Shown here: one piece after another, positions 11,572-23,187 of the stretch
Layout of the letters: each line of letters begins with the position of its first letter
How positions within the stretch are numbered: position 1 is the first letter of the stretch
NCBI GenBank assembly: GCA_905183005.1
Contig: CAJJDO010000139.1
Coordinates: forward strand, 125,515-189,514
Length of the DNA: 64,000 bases
Source: Paramecium pentaurelia
Lineage: Eukaryota; Ciliophora; Oligohymenophorea; Peniculida; Parameciidae
Direction: 5' to 3'
Made by a program: the position numbers and the translations under genes
Notes under the pieces: generated by a model
The model's database searches: none
What the model was told of the DNA's origin: nothing
The model's input: the letters and a program-made list of their open reading frames with translations, nothing else

Positions 11572-14469
11572 ATGAGTAATTCAGAAGATGATATTTAATT
11601 ACTAAAAAAAACTATTAATGAGAAAGACTAACAGATAAGTGACCTTGAAAAAAAATTAAGATTAGAGTAATTTAGAGTGAAAAAGCAATAGAATGAACTA
11701 AATGCAAAAATAGAAAATGAGAAATCCACTGCCCAAAATAATGCTGATTAAATCAATCGTTTTGAATTACAAATAAATGATCTTAAATAGAAGGTAGCTA
11801 TGAAATTCATATTTAAGCTTAGTGAAACTGAAAAAAAAAATTTGTAATTAATAGAGGAAATAAGTGCCTTGAAAAAAAGAAGAGCCTCAGGTTCTACAGA
11901 TGAAGACTTTTAACCAAAAAAAGAATATCAAGGAGATTTTCCTTCTCTCTAATAGATTCTAGGAATAATACAAACAAATCAAGGGAATTATCAACCTGAA
12001 CTTGCTAAATTGTATGAATACTACACAGAGGCTTGTTAAAATAAAGATGAATAAATCAATTCTTTAAAAGAAGAGATTAAAGATCTTACACAATAGTTAG
12101 ATGTTAAAGTATATATATTGAGAATTTCTATTGTAGTAATCTGATTTAACAAAATAAGTGGAATAATAAGAAGAAAGAATTAAATAATTAAAATAGAGTC
12201 TTGATGAGAGAGAGAATGAATTGAAGAATGTAGTTCAATAAACAAGTGATAATAGTGATCAAAAGATTTAAGAATTAGAAAAATAATATCAAAGTTAATT
12301 AAGCGAAAAAGATAAATAATTATAAGAAGTTAATAAGAAATGTAAGTTTGATGTTTTCAAGTTAAATAAATAACTTACTGAATAAAAGACTTTGATAGAA
12401 AGTGAACAAGCTAAGTCTAATTTACTTCAATAAAAAATTGATAGATAAGAGAATTCATTGAGAGAATTGGAAATTAAGGTATTATATATAATTGAAATAT
12501 TTTAAAGATATCTGAATTAGAATAAAAGAATTTACTTTTGATTGAAGAAACAAAACAAAAATAATAAGAAATTGAAAGATTGAATGAGGAAGGTCTCAAT
12601 AGAGTATAAGTTGAAGAGATTTCTTAGGATAAACCTTCATATTAAGAATTGGTTGATTTGATTTAGAAATTTTAAGTTAATGAGATTACTTATCAATAAG
12701 AATTGAAAAATTTAGAAGAGGAATTGCAATTGAAAAATACACATTCTTTTGAATTATAAGAAGAGTTGAGTTAATATATTGAAAAATTTTAGTTGCAAGA
12801 TAGAAAGGTAATTAATATAGGGATAAATTTAGTATTAAGATAATTTAAGATTAATTAAGGTTTTAGAAGAATAATAAGTTAGTGAAAGATAAGTTTCATA
12901 AGAATTATAACATTATGTTGAACAATTAAAATAAGAGAAAGAACATTAATAATCAGAATTTTTACATAAAATTAAAGAATTGAGTGAACATAATACTAAT
13001 ATTGATGATGCTGTTAATGATGTAGAATAGAAGTATTAAAAAATGATGATGATTTAAGAAGAATAATATTAAAGAAGAGAATAGGAATTAATTCATTAAA
13101 TTGAATAAACAGAGGAGAAATTAAGTTAATAAGAATAATTATTGAAAAAGTAGGAATAAAAATATAAAAATGAAATTAAATAATCTGAAGAAAATAATAA
13201 TTAATTGATTTAATAGAAATAATAATAAATATCATAATTATAAAAATAATTATAAGATGAAACACATAAGATTAGAGAAGAAAATAATAAATAAATAAAT
13301 GAAATTAAATAAGAAAACTATAAAAAAGAGAAATAATTAGAATAAAAAATATAAGAGATTACAAAATAATATGAAGGAGAACTTGGGAAAATTAGAAAGA
13401 TGGAAATTGTTTTAAAAAAGAAAGATAGAGAAATTGCAGAAGAAAAAGAAGGTAAAAAATTTGTTGAAGAATAATTATAAATTATAACTGAAAAAAGTAA
13501 TAAGATGATTGAATAATATGATAATAAAATTAAAGAGATTTAAATAACAAATCAAGTAAACAAATAAGATTAGCATAGACATTCTATATTTGATTAGAGA
13601 ATGTCTATTTCAAGTTCAGATATTAATAAAACATTTGAAATTGAAGTATTAAAAGCTTAAATAGAATAATTGTAATCAAAAGGAGATATAGAATTATAAG
13701 CTGAAATTAATAGATTAAATGAAAAAGAAAGAGCATTAAAGAAAGAATTAGTTGATTTATAAAATGAAATAGGTAATGAAAGACTCAATTTCACTGTTGT
13801 TTAAAGATAATTAGAATAAGAAGTAGAAAGTTTACATTAAGAAATTAATAATCTTAAATTAGATCATTAAAGTGAATTAGATTAAATTAATGAATAAAAT
13901 AATAGAATTGTATCATCATAAAAAAATGAATTCTCAACTAAAATGAATAAATTAGAATAAAAATTAGAACAATAAGCAAATCAATTTTAAAAGAAGTAAA
14001 ATGATATTGAAGTAGAAAAGGAAAATATTATATAATAATTAAAGAGTATAATATATTAATAAATATAATAGTTAAAATTAAATAATTAGAAGAATAAATT
14101 ATTGAATTGAAAGATAAGAAAAATAATAAAAATCCTCCTTAATAAATCTAAATTTAAGATGATACTATACATTTATAATAAGAAATCAATTCTTTGAATG
14201 AAAAGGATAGATTATTGAGGAAAGAAATATTGGATTTATAAAATGAATTAGGGAATTTAAAATTGAGTCATACTATAAAAATTAGAGAATTGGAAACATC
14301 TATTGAATAGTTTAAATAAGATTCTATTCATGCTTAGTAAGAATAAGATTATGCTGAATAATTGACAGCAAAAATAAGTATATAATATGCAGAATTGGCT
14401 ATGGAATATGAAAATGCAGTACTATAAAATAGATCTTATCGGAAATCAATATCTAAACTTAAATAATGA
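11572..14469 (+). CDS. Long Gln/Glu/Lys-rich coiled-coil protein
   Basis: A 921-residue protein that is almost entirely predicted coiled coil, from MSNSEDDIQLLKKTINEKDQ to the end, with a short break around residues 95-130 (RRASGSTDEDF then FPSLQQILGIIQ). A similar phrase pair, LNEKERALKKELVDLQNE and LNEKDRLLRKEILDLQNE, occurs twice near the C-terminus and suggests an internal duplication. Introns: 11794-11817 (24 nt), 12109-12136 (28), 12479-12507 (29), 12808-12832 (25) and 14046-14071 (26). The first is a multiple of three without TGA, but it would insert a hydrophobic AMKFIFK block into the coil. Likely a structural, cytoskeletal or basal-body protein by inference only; family not recognised. 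Confidence 0.8.
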
Positions 14470-14632
14470 AACAAATTTTATTATCATTATTATGAATTAT
14501 TTACTATGAGTATAAATAATGATAAATATTCTTTTCTATTAATATTAACAATTAATGGAAAAGAATATATATATATATATATGTATTTTTGATAAAGGTT
14601 GTGTAATATTTTTCATTTTTTTTTATAATAAT

Positions 14633-17073
14633 ATGAATTCCAAAAATATTAACAACGATAGTTCAAGTGAAGATGATGCTAAGGTTTATGAGACTCTTAC
14701 AAAATTATATCCAGCTAATGAATTAATGCCACGGAAATTGACCATTGATATTGATGTGAAATCCTTATATCCCTTAAAGTGAGAATTTATTTTTCGAAAA
14801 GTCAAGACCTTTGCCTTAATTCAATCAGTTTTATTCCACATTCAATGAAGAAATATAGACATCATAACTATATTAAGTCGAAACTACGTAGTAGGAAGAG
14901 AGAACCTTACTTGAATATTTTGAATAGAATAAATAAAACTTGATATACAAACGATTTGATCAAATTGATCTATCCAAACGAAGTCCAAATGATAGAACTT
15001 ATTTTTCTACTCTATTTGCTAATTTCAAGAAGTTCATTTAGCATTACAATTAATAGATAATATCCACGAGTATATTTTCGAGGAGATCCCCTATTTGATT
15101 AGAAACTAATACCTTGTCAAACAGATTAATTGAAATTTGATTCAAATTTTGAATCTGGTAATTTATTTTGTGCTTTCAAAAGAGCTAATGATGTATATGA
15201 TCTAATACTCTAAAATGATATTAATACTAGAGGAAATACATAATGGTTTTTTTTTAGTGTAACTGGAGTAAAAGCAGGTCAAACAATATAATTTAATTTA
15301 CTTAATCATGTATTATAAAGTAATAGTATTAGCTTAAAAGCAGCAGTTTATTTAATGAAGGATTGTAACCAGCCATTTATTCAATTAAAGAGAATGAAAT
15401 CAATAAATAAGAATGGTTTAGAGGTGGATTCAACATTAATTATTTTAAGAGTCCTTTCCTTAAAGAATATCCTTAAACAATGAGAGCTAAATATTATTAA
15501 TTGTAATTCAGTTACACTTTCAAACATAATAATGATAAGGTTTATTTTGCTCATTCATATCCCTATACATACACTAATCTATTAGAATTTTTGAATTCTA
15601 TTCTAGATAATCCTGAAAAGAATTAATATATGTCCAGGAAATCATTATGCACAACCTTAGGTGGAAACACATGTGAAGTATTAACAATAACCTCTAATTC
15701 AATGTAACGTAGAGCATATAGAAAAGGAGTAGTCTTTATGGCCAGATAACATCCTGGAGAACCTTAAGGATCATATGTAATGTAAGGTATTATAGAGTAT
15801 TTGACTTCTAATAATCCATAAGCAGAGTATTTAAGATAAAATTGTATCTTTAAAATATTTCCCATGATGAATAGCGATGGAGTTGTAAATGGGAATTATA
15901 GATGTGGTTTAGAAGGTAGTGATTTCAATCGAAGATGGAAAAAACCAAATAAATATCTTCATCCTACTGTTTATTATGCTAAGAAATATATTAAAGGATT
16001 TAGTAAAGAAAGGTAAATAATATTAGTGATTGATTTACATGGACATTCTAGAAAGGAATCATCATTTGTTTATGGATGTGCTTACTCATCTTAGGTTAAG
16101 ACTATAGAAAGAGTCTTCGCTTTACTTATGGCAAAAATGAATCCTTTAATGGATTATCCTTCTTGTACATTCAAAGTTGAGAGTTCAAAAGATAAGACTG
16201 CAAGAATTCAGATTTGGAGAGAATTGAAAATCAATTGGGTATATACTTATGAATGCAGTTTCTATGGATAAAAAAAGAAACATTTTTAAATCAAAGATTA
16301 TATTAATTGTGGTGTAAGTATATGTGATTCCTTATCTTAAATTGTAAAAGATACTTCAAAAGAATTCACAAATTAAACCAATATCCCAGATATTTAATAA
16401 TAAATTCTGGAAGAATTAGGAAAGATGCCTTAAACAGATGATTAAGATTAAGGATCTGATACTAGTTAATCTGAAGCTGAATTATCTGATGATGAAATTG
16501 TATAATTATTCTAACCTAAAACTTATTCTTTAAAATAGAAGAACTTTCTAAAATAATTAGATTCTAAAAAGAAACAAATCATTACTAAATAAACTTTAGT
16601 TAATTAAAAAAATAGTATATTATAGGAATCACCATCTAAAAACTATCAATAACAATAGGATAATAAAATTCCATCAAGTAGTTTAAAACCTAAAAATATC
16701 ACTTATAGAATTCCAGTTAAATTACGTTAAATTGAACCAATTAGAGAATAATAATAACCAATTATGGTTGATAAGTGTTGTTAAACAGATGATTGGATGT
16801 ATAGATAATGGTTGATATAAATTGGTGGAAAACAAAAGAAAAAGGAAGAATAATTAAGCTAAACACCTACAAGAAATATCTAAAAGTCTTCATCACAATC
16901 AGCTACAAGATTTATTGTTAAAAACACATCTAAACCTGATAGAGGACGTATTGATTCTATTTCCTTTGTTAATTCAGGAATATAAAAAAGTATTACATTT
17001 ACTTATTTATTTAGATTCATTTAGTTAATAAAGATAGATTATGAGATATTCAGGAAGTAACTTTATGTATTGA
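14633..17073 (+). CDS. Cytosolic carboxypeptidase (CCP/AGBL, M14D), tubulin deglutamylase type
   Basis: A 778-residue metallocarboxypeptidase. The CCP N-terminal beta domain reads LKFDSNFESGNL, with TQWFFFSV following. The catalytic zinc site is complete: H-x-x-E in ARQHPGEPQGS (about residues 347-350), the third ligand in IDLHGHSRK (443) and the catalytic Glu in TYECSFYG (514). Such enzymes remove glutamates from tubulin tails in cilia. Introns: 14779-14806 (28 nt, starts GTG), 15032-15056 (25 nt, starts GTT), 15365-15390 (26 nt, ends AAG) and 16990-17014 (25 nt). The first two have unusual 5' ends but are the solutions that keep conserved blocks in frame. The C-terminal 230 residues are disordered and Gln-rich. 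Confidence 0.9.
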
Positions 17074-17194
17074 TTTATTATGATCATTTTTGTTTTTATA
17101 ATTAATTCATTCTAATAACTCTATAGAATTTAAATTATTTATAATAATAAATTTTTGTTATTAATATTATCTATAGTAATAAAATGATTTTAAA

Positions 17195-17632
17195 TCAATC
17201 TAATTGAAGATTCATTACATTCACAGGAGCTCTAGTATGTTTTCTAGGAAATTTAGGTCTATCTTCAAGATGTAACTATTAAAATAAATAATCTTATACT
17301 GATTATTAATGTTCCTCTCCTAATTAAATAGGTCCATGTCCTCTTTTTACACCAAAAAGTGTTTCACCTCCTATTTAATGTTAAAGTTCTTATATTCGCT
17401 TTGAAATATAATATTTTTTTGTTTATTTTTCAGGATGATTTCCAGAAAATAAAGCTTTTCCTTTTTACTATTTATTCTCTGGTTACTACTAATAATCTAT
17501 CACTGTAAAAATTGATTTATTTAAAGTTGATTATCTTAAATTTAAGATTTTCTTTGGTATAGGAGCATCTATAATCTCCCAATCTTCATCAAATTCTTAA
17601 TTTGTAAATTTTGATTTAGCATCATTTCCCAT
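17195..17632 (-). CDS. Hypothetical protein, 145 residues
   Basis: I do not recognise this protein. It is an uninterrupted 146-codon frame with in-frame TAA/TAG and a final TGA, without introns. It starts MGNDAKSKFTNQEFDEDWEI, so an N-terminal Gly follows Met and myristoylation is conceivable. It includes a Gly-rich patch (GGETLFGVKRGHGPIQLG) and ends in a basic, proline-containing segment (DRPKFPRKHTRAPVN). It lies tail-to-tail with the carboxypeptidase gene, 121 bp apart. Confidence 0.65.
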
Positions 17633-17947
17633 TTTTCTTTATTTTCTATAATTATATATATATATATAAATAAATAATCAAACAATATATAAACTTAACA
17701 TTTAATTTTCATCACAAAAACCTATTATTATCATTGAAGATAGTATAATTCATATAGAATAATATTAAAAAGGATTTTTTGAATATTTAATTTCCTTTTT
17801 TTATTACAAAACAAGGAAGTGAAGATATTCTATTCTTTATTCATAATTAGATGAATTCTTTGTCGAATTATTTAAAATACAATTATAAAATATTTAATGA
17901 TTATAGATTATATTGTCATGTTAAAAAAAGTCATGTCAATATGTTTT
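17633..17947. other. Intergenic A+T-rich stretch
   Basis: About 315 bp without a supportable gene. A short (TA)n run sits at about 17655-17668. Confidence 0.5.
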
Positions 17948-18184
17948 TCAAGGTCTTTTAATTTGATTTCTTACTGAATTTATAAATTTAGGCTAATAAG
18001 TATGTGGAAGTATGATTGAAGGAGTCATTGGAGAATCTAAACCATCATTCCTATCCCATATTTCATAAGAAATTAATTTAGTAGATCCATCAAGATTTTT
18101 TTAACTGAGTTAAATAGATCTTTGTGATTTTCTCTCCATTGCTGATTGCATAAATTTATTGTTTAGGATATTGAAAGAACTCAT
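17948..18184 (-). CDS. Small hypothetical protein, 78 residues
   Basis: A 79-codon intronless frame from the ATG ending at 18184 to TGA at 17948-17950. The protein begins MSSFNILNNKFMQSAMERKS and contains a Pro-rich stretch (DSPMTPSIILPHTYQPKF). No signal peptide, membrane segment or known domain is visible. The composition, with Trp, Pro and His unlike the A+T-rich surroundings, supports real coding, but it is short. Confidence 0.5.
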
Positions 18185-18722
18185 AAACTTTAAAACAATT
18201 ATTAAAAAATTTATATATATTTTGATATAAAATCTGAAGTGGCATTTAATAAAGCATTTATATTATTCATATAATTCAATTCATTTTTTTTAATTAAACA
18301 AATGACATTACATATTTATATATATTGGAAATTCTAATAAATTTCTTTTAATTTTATATATAAAAAATGATAAATGATATTCATTTTTTTGTAAAGTATT
18401 AATAATTATTAAGCTTATATTATATTTTAATATGAAATTAGTATTCTTAAGATTTATTATTATTATATAATTGTATTTTAATAATTAAATCTACATTAAT
18501 AAATTGTATAATTAAAATTTTATAGTAATGTATAGTTGTTATATTTCAGTATGAAACATTGATACATCCAAAATTACTAATATATTACAGAACCTAAATA
18601 TTATATTTTAAATTAATAAAATCTTTTCAAAATAATATTTTTTTTATATAAAAGATCCTAAATAATAACTTTAATATAAATTTGAATAATCTTTATAAAA
18701 TTAAGATAAATTTATCATATAA
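18185..18722. other. Intergenic A+T-rich stretch
   Basis: About 540 bp, more than 80% A+T by eye, between the small gene and the Rab gene on the same strand. No coding frame or RNA gene found. Confidence 0.5.
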
Positions 18723-19349
18723 TCAGCATTAACATTGTTGAATTTAATTGTTCTACTAATTAGGTACTATCTAATTGGACAAGACAAGATTTTTTTCAAC
18801 TTTTTGTTATTATTCTGATTAGTTCTGCTAAATAAAATGTTCAATAACATAATTTATAGGTTCTTATATATTAATGTTTTCTAATGCTGATGATTCAAAG
18901 AATTTAAGTCCTTACAATGCTGCGAATTCTTTACCATAACCATAACAAACTTATCTATTATTATTTAAATCACATTTATTGCCAATTAAAACTTTGATTA
19001 TATCAGAAGGTAGATTCTACTCAATTTCATTAATCCATTATTAAATTCTATTAAATGAATCCATATTAGTGATATCATAAATGAAAAAAATAGCATGGGC
19101 TCCTCTATAGTAATTTTTACTAATTGTTTTAAATCTCTCTTAACCTGCAGTATCCCAAAGTTAAATTTTAATCCTTTTTCCCTAATAATCAACAATCTTG
19201 GACTTGTAATCTATACCAATAGTTGTTAATTTATTTAATTAAAATTCTTATTCTGTATATTTGATTAGAAGAGTAGTCTTACCACTTTCAACTTCACCAA
19301 CCAATAGAATTGTTATATTATAATCAAATTCATATTATTTTTCAGACAT
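18723..19349 (-). CDS. Rab-family small GTPase, C-terminal CQC
   Basis: A 208-residue intronless Rab. G motifs in order: P-loop LLVGEVESGKTTL, TTIGID (switch I), WDTAGQERF (switch II), GNKCDL and FFESSALEN. The start is MSEKQYEFDYNITILLV. The last three residues are CQC, the CxC form recognised by Rab geranylgeranyl transferase, so the protein should attach to membranes and direct vesicle traffic. The P-loop is unusual: Rabs usually read GDSGVGKS or GDSGVGKT, while here Glu-Val-Glu-Ser precede GKT, so the residue equivalent to Ras Gly12 is Glu or Ser depending on alignment. The subfamily cannot be set by eye; it is nearest to the Rab2/4/11 type in the switch regions. Confidence 0.9.
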
Positions 19350-19430
19350 CTTTTAGTATTTGATAATTAATATAAAACATTAATAAAGAGTAAAATATAT
19401 TAAATAATATATCTAATTTTTTAATAATTA

Positions 19431-20742
19431 TCAATTGATTTAATTTGAAGCAAAATAAGCACTTAAGTTTCTCTATCGTTAAAATTAACTATTTTATCTT
19501 TTACTTTGATTACTATCAAAATATTTTCTAAATTATATTATATTAATTATTTACTATTATTTAAGTCTATTGTGATCAACAAATATTCCTGGAACAATTC
19601 CAACATTTAATGCTTCATTATTATAATAATTTTAATTAATTTTCATTTCAATAGCACTCATTGATTAATCCCTTTTTTTCTTAGTTTATTATTCTTCTAT
19701 TTACATTATTAAATCTTATCTATATTATTTTTATTTCTCTATCTTTCTATAAAAATCATCTTAATCTTTTCTTTTATATTATTCATTCACAACTCCATAA
19801 TAATCCAATTCTTATGATTTCTATTATTATTCTCTCTCTTTCGATTATCGCTTTTATTCTATTTATTCCATAATAGAATTATAAGTTTCTTAATTCTTCT
19901 TTTATCTGATAGCTCTTTCTATAATTTATCTTTATTCATCCTATTATTTCTTTTATTCAGCAGCTTCTTTTATAATTTTATTTTCTATATCACTTTTTTC
20001 TCTTTCTTTTTATATATAGATTTAATTATATCTCTCTAATAATCCTTCATTTTGATGATAATTATGTTTTAATTTATTCAAGAACTAATATGAATAGTAA
20101 ATTAATATACATTTCTTCTTTATTCTTCATCTTATTGTAATTTATTTAGTTCTTCTTACATACTTTACTTTTCTAATAATTTTATTTTAATCAATTCATA
20201 TTTTTTTTTATCTTCCATATCTTTATAAGATTAATTTAACTCATAAATAACTTTATTTTTTTTATTTTATTTCTCTAAAAGTTCTTCTTTAAAAATTTAT
20301 TAATTTCTAATCATTTATTCACTAATCTATTATTTTTCATTTAAATTCTATTATTTTTATAATATCTTCTTAATTTCTTATTATTCCAAACTATATTTAG
20401 CAAATTCTGTCTCCTTTTATTTTAATGATTGCAATTTTTAGAATTATTCTATATCTTGTCTTTATAAATTTTATTAAACTTAATCAGTATATTAATAAGT
20501 ATCAAAGGATTCGGAATTCTTTTTTTTTCTTTCTTACATTGCAGTTTGTAGTTCTTGTCTATATATGTGATTTCTATATTAAGTTACCTATATTATAATT
20601 TACGTTGGTAATCCTCATATTTAAGTAATTATTATTATTAATCAGACTAAGAATTTTATTATTAAATTAATCTACTCCATTCTCCAGTAGGATCTAAACA
20701 ATCTTAATATATATTATTACTATTATTGCAATATTTATTCAT
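19431..20742 (-). CDS. Coiled-coil protein, trichoplein-like
   Basis: A 418-residue (or 409) protein, mainly helical and charged (Gln/Lys/Glu), resembling the trichoplein/TPH style of ciliary coiled coils. The N-terminus is MNKYCNNSNNIYQDCLDPTG; the C-terminal 90 residues leave the coil (LNVGIVPGIFVDHNRLKQ). Introns: 20559-20587 (29 nt) and 20085-20110 (26 nt), both needed for frame. A third possible intron at 19528-19554 (27 nt, multiple of three) remains undecided. A basal-body or axonemal role is inference from composition and neighbouring ciliary genes. Confidence 0.7.
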
Positions 20743-20855
20743 TAAATAAAATTATATTGTCAAATTTTTGACTTTATTAATTACAATATAATGAAGAATT
20801 CAATGAAATTATTAATTTATATACTAATAAGATTAAAAACAAATGAATTAAACTA

Positions 20856-21454
20856 TCATTCAGAAGTCTTGAAATATTCACTAAAACTTGAATGTTTTCT
20901 TATTGACATTGTGAGTTCATATGTTTAGATTTTAGATTCTAATATTCTGTATTCTTCACAGACTTTTTAATGAGAATCAAAGAGCAAATTGTATTGTTCT
21001 CCAAATTCAAGGATTTTCATTTATTATTCTTAAACCAATTATTTTAGTTATTCATTTTCATATGCCAATTTCTAATTCATAAGGGCTTCACTCTTCAATT
21101 CACAATTTTCATTTAATAATATTAACATTCTTTTTTCTAATTATAAAATTTCAGGATAATTATTGTTTATACTCCTACATTAATTTTGCTCTAATTTATT
21201 GATTTCTATTTAGCTAATATAACATATCTACTTTATTCTAATTCATTAATATAATCATATATAGTTGTACTATCCTTTCTCTTTGAAATAGTGTTAGATT
21301 GGTAATTTTTGAATTGATTTTCATTTTTTTAAAAGGGACTACATTTAATCCCTGAATTAGCTTAAACCTTTACTAATCTTTCTGGAGTAGTGAAATTACA
21401 TTATGAAGTTCTTACAGTATGAAAAGATTAACAAGGTGATCTATAAGCTTTCAT
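20856..21454 (-). CDS. Small coiled-coil protein
   Basis: A 190-residue protein. The first 55 residues are basic and Ser/Thr-rich (MKAYRSPCQSFHTVRTSQCN), the rest is coiled coil, broken briefly by CRSINNNYPEILQLEK. One intron at 21206-21231 (26 nt, GTA...TAG) joins the two parts in one frame. It ends FSEYFKTSE, TGA at 20856-20858. I do not recognise the family. It lies about 110 bp upstream of the neighbouring coiled-coil gene on the same strand. Confidence 0.7.
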
Positions 21455-21901
21455 AACTATTTATTAAATTATTCAAATTCCAATTCGACAACCGATTATT
21501 ATAAAATAAACTTAGATATATAATTTATATTAGCTTAAAGAATTTCATTGTAAATGTTAAGTAATAATTGAATTCTCATTTTCCCTTTTAAAGAATATGT
21601 AAGAATATTATTGAGTGTACAAAAGTAAGAAATTAATGTGAATATAAATTATATACCATCTTCTAGAGAAAATATAGATATAACGTCAAATAGAAACAAG
21701 TTTGAGAATCATATTATAAAAATGAATTACCTTATCTTAATTTAATGACTATCATTTAGATTTAGAAATGAATTAGTGGTTCTATCCTAAGATTTCAAGG
21801 ATAACTAATGTAAATAATATAAAGGAAATGATAGAACAAATAAATATAAATTGTAGTGAACAAGTAAAGATATTTTAACAATACAATATAAGGATGTTAA
21901 A
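21455..21901. other. Intergenic stretch
   Basis: About 450 bp with no supportable gene on either strand. Confidence 0.45.
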
Positions 21902-22129
21902 TCATGATTTCTTTTAGTTAAGATGAGATTTGTTATTTATGATTTTAGCAACAATAGCCCAAGCATTTTAGAGAAACTCTTCAGTTTTGGCTATTTCTTC
22001 TCCTAACTTTCTTAATTCTTCTTTCTTCTTTTGTTCTTCAGAATTCTTCTTTCGAAACATTTATTTCCAAGAACAAGGTTTCTTTGTGATTGTTTTGGAT
22101 GCAGAAGCCAAACTCTTCTCTTCACTCAT
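21902..22129 (-). CDS. Small basic hypothetical protein, 75 residues
   Basis: A 76-codon intronless frame from the ATG ending at 22129 to TGA at 21902-21904. It begins MSEEKSLASASKTITKKPC and carries a Lys/Glu-rich helix (SEEQKKKEELRKLGEEIAK) and an amphipathic end (QNAWAIVAKIINNK). Codon use and composition look like coding DNA. No family recognised. Confidence 0.6.
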
Positions 22130-22970
22130 TATTTTTAATTTTTTAAGTAATTTAGACTCTATGTTAGTTAACTATTTAAAACGGGTATAGCAAAAACGAT
22201 CTTTAGTTTCTGAATGATTGGATGAAATAATTAATATATTTAATGTGAAGAATAAATATATTTCTACTGCTGGATTCATATAGAAAATTAAAGAAGATGG
22301 ACTTTAATTCTTAATTAAAGACGAGGCTCAGTGCAAAGTTTATTAAAAACCTTCATTAAAAATTAAATAATAATATGTTTAATTATCTGGAACTGTTAGA
22401 ATTAATTAATAGTTTTCTGTTCCTTAAAAATATCAAAAACAATCAATTCTTCAACAATATATATTATTAGAGCTACTGTTAATAAAATCAAAAAGTATTA
22501 TGTAAAATAACCATATATAGATGAAGTTTTATAATATAAATTAAAGCATCTATAAAATTTATTCAATTATTAGTGTATGCTTTCATCAAGAATTAGAAAT
22601 ATTTAAGAAAAAATTATTAATCTTTCAAAAAATTAGTGTCTAACCAAAACATATTAATAAATTATACCATATTAGAAAATTGATGAATTTTATACAATAT
22701 ATACATAATAAAAGACCTATTTAATAAAATAGCTGCAGATAAAATATGATAATGATTATTTAATGTTAATGTTAATTTAATTAAATAAAATCAAATATCA
22801 TTAAACATATCAAGATTATAATTCTTATTATATCATCAAAATTTAAGTAATTTTATTATGTATTAATTAAATTAAATAGCTTTCAAGATTCATAAAATCA
22901 TATTTGTATTTTTTCAATTAATAAAGTTTATATTTATAAAATATATTTCTAAAAAAATCATTAAAATAAT
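22130..22970. other. Long gap with a possible gene relic
   Basis: No complete gene is seen. On the plus strand one frame lacks TGA from about 22216 to the tRNA region and its first 110 codons look protein-like (KIKEDGLQFLIKDEAQCK, then VQLSGTVRINQQFSVPQKY). No upstream ATG follows the preceding TGA and I could not find an intron that supplies one. It may be a decayed gene, part of a gene with an undetected first exon, or chance in A+T-rich DNA. Confidence 0.3.
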
Positions 22971-23041
22971 ATTGACTATGTGGAATCGAACCACAACCCT
23001 CTGATTTGCAATCAGTTGCACTTCCTATATGCGACAGTCAA
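22971..23041 (-). tRNA. tRNA-Cys (anticodon GCA)
   Basis: A 71 nt cloverleaf on the minus strand. The acceptor is TTGACTG pairing with TAGTCAA (one G-T pair). The D stem is GCA/TGC. The anticodon arm is ACTGA-TTGCAAA-TCAGA with anticodon GCA. The T arm is TGTGG-TTCGATT-CCACA, which also provides the pol III B-box GGTTCGATTCC. The unpaired base before CCA addition is T, the discriminator typical of tRNA-Cys. No intron. A run of T residues follows about 20 nt downstream as a likely terminator. A near copy is at 23117-23187. Confidence 0.9.
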
Positions 23042-23116
23042 TCATTGAAAATTATATCAATATTAACTATATCACCTAAATTATTCTTTATTTGAATATT
23101 AGACTAATAAAAAAAT

Positions 23117-23187
23117 AGTGACTGTATGGAATCGAACCACAACCCTCTGATTTTCAATCAATTGCACTTCCTATATGCGACAGTCAA
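23117..23187 (-). tRNA. tRNA-Cys-like copy with Phe anticodon GAA (possible pseudogene)
   Basis: A 71 nt near-duplicate of the tRNA-Cys just downstream. The D arm and T loop are identical, but the anticodon loop reads TTGAAAA, giving GAA (Phe codons). One anticodon-stem base differs (C to T, leaving a G-T pair), and the T-stem/acceptor 3' side is changed (CCATA-CAGTCAC): the terminal acceptor pair is lost, while the G-T pair of the first copy becomes G-C. The discriminator is still T, as in tRNA-Cys. The B-box is intact and a T7 run follows the 3' end, so transcription is possible. It could be a pseudogene, a functional isoacceptor with altered identity, or a chimera; sequence alone cannot decide. 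Confidence 0.75.

Noticed and set aside
14980..15120. Frameshift or pseudogene in the carboxypeptidase N-terminus
   Set aside because: An intron at 15032-15056 starting GTT and ending TAG restores the frame and gives a total length divisible by three.
22971..23187. Suppressor-type tRNA-Gln genes reading TAA/TAG
   Set aside because: The code change predicts such tRNAs somewhere, but the anticodons here are GCA and GAA, not TTA or CTA.
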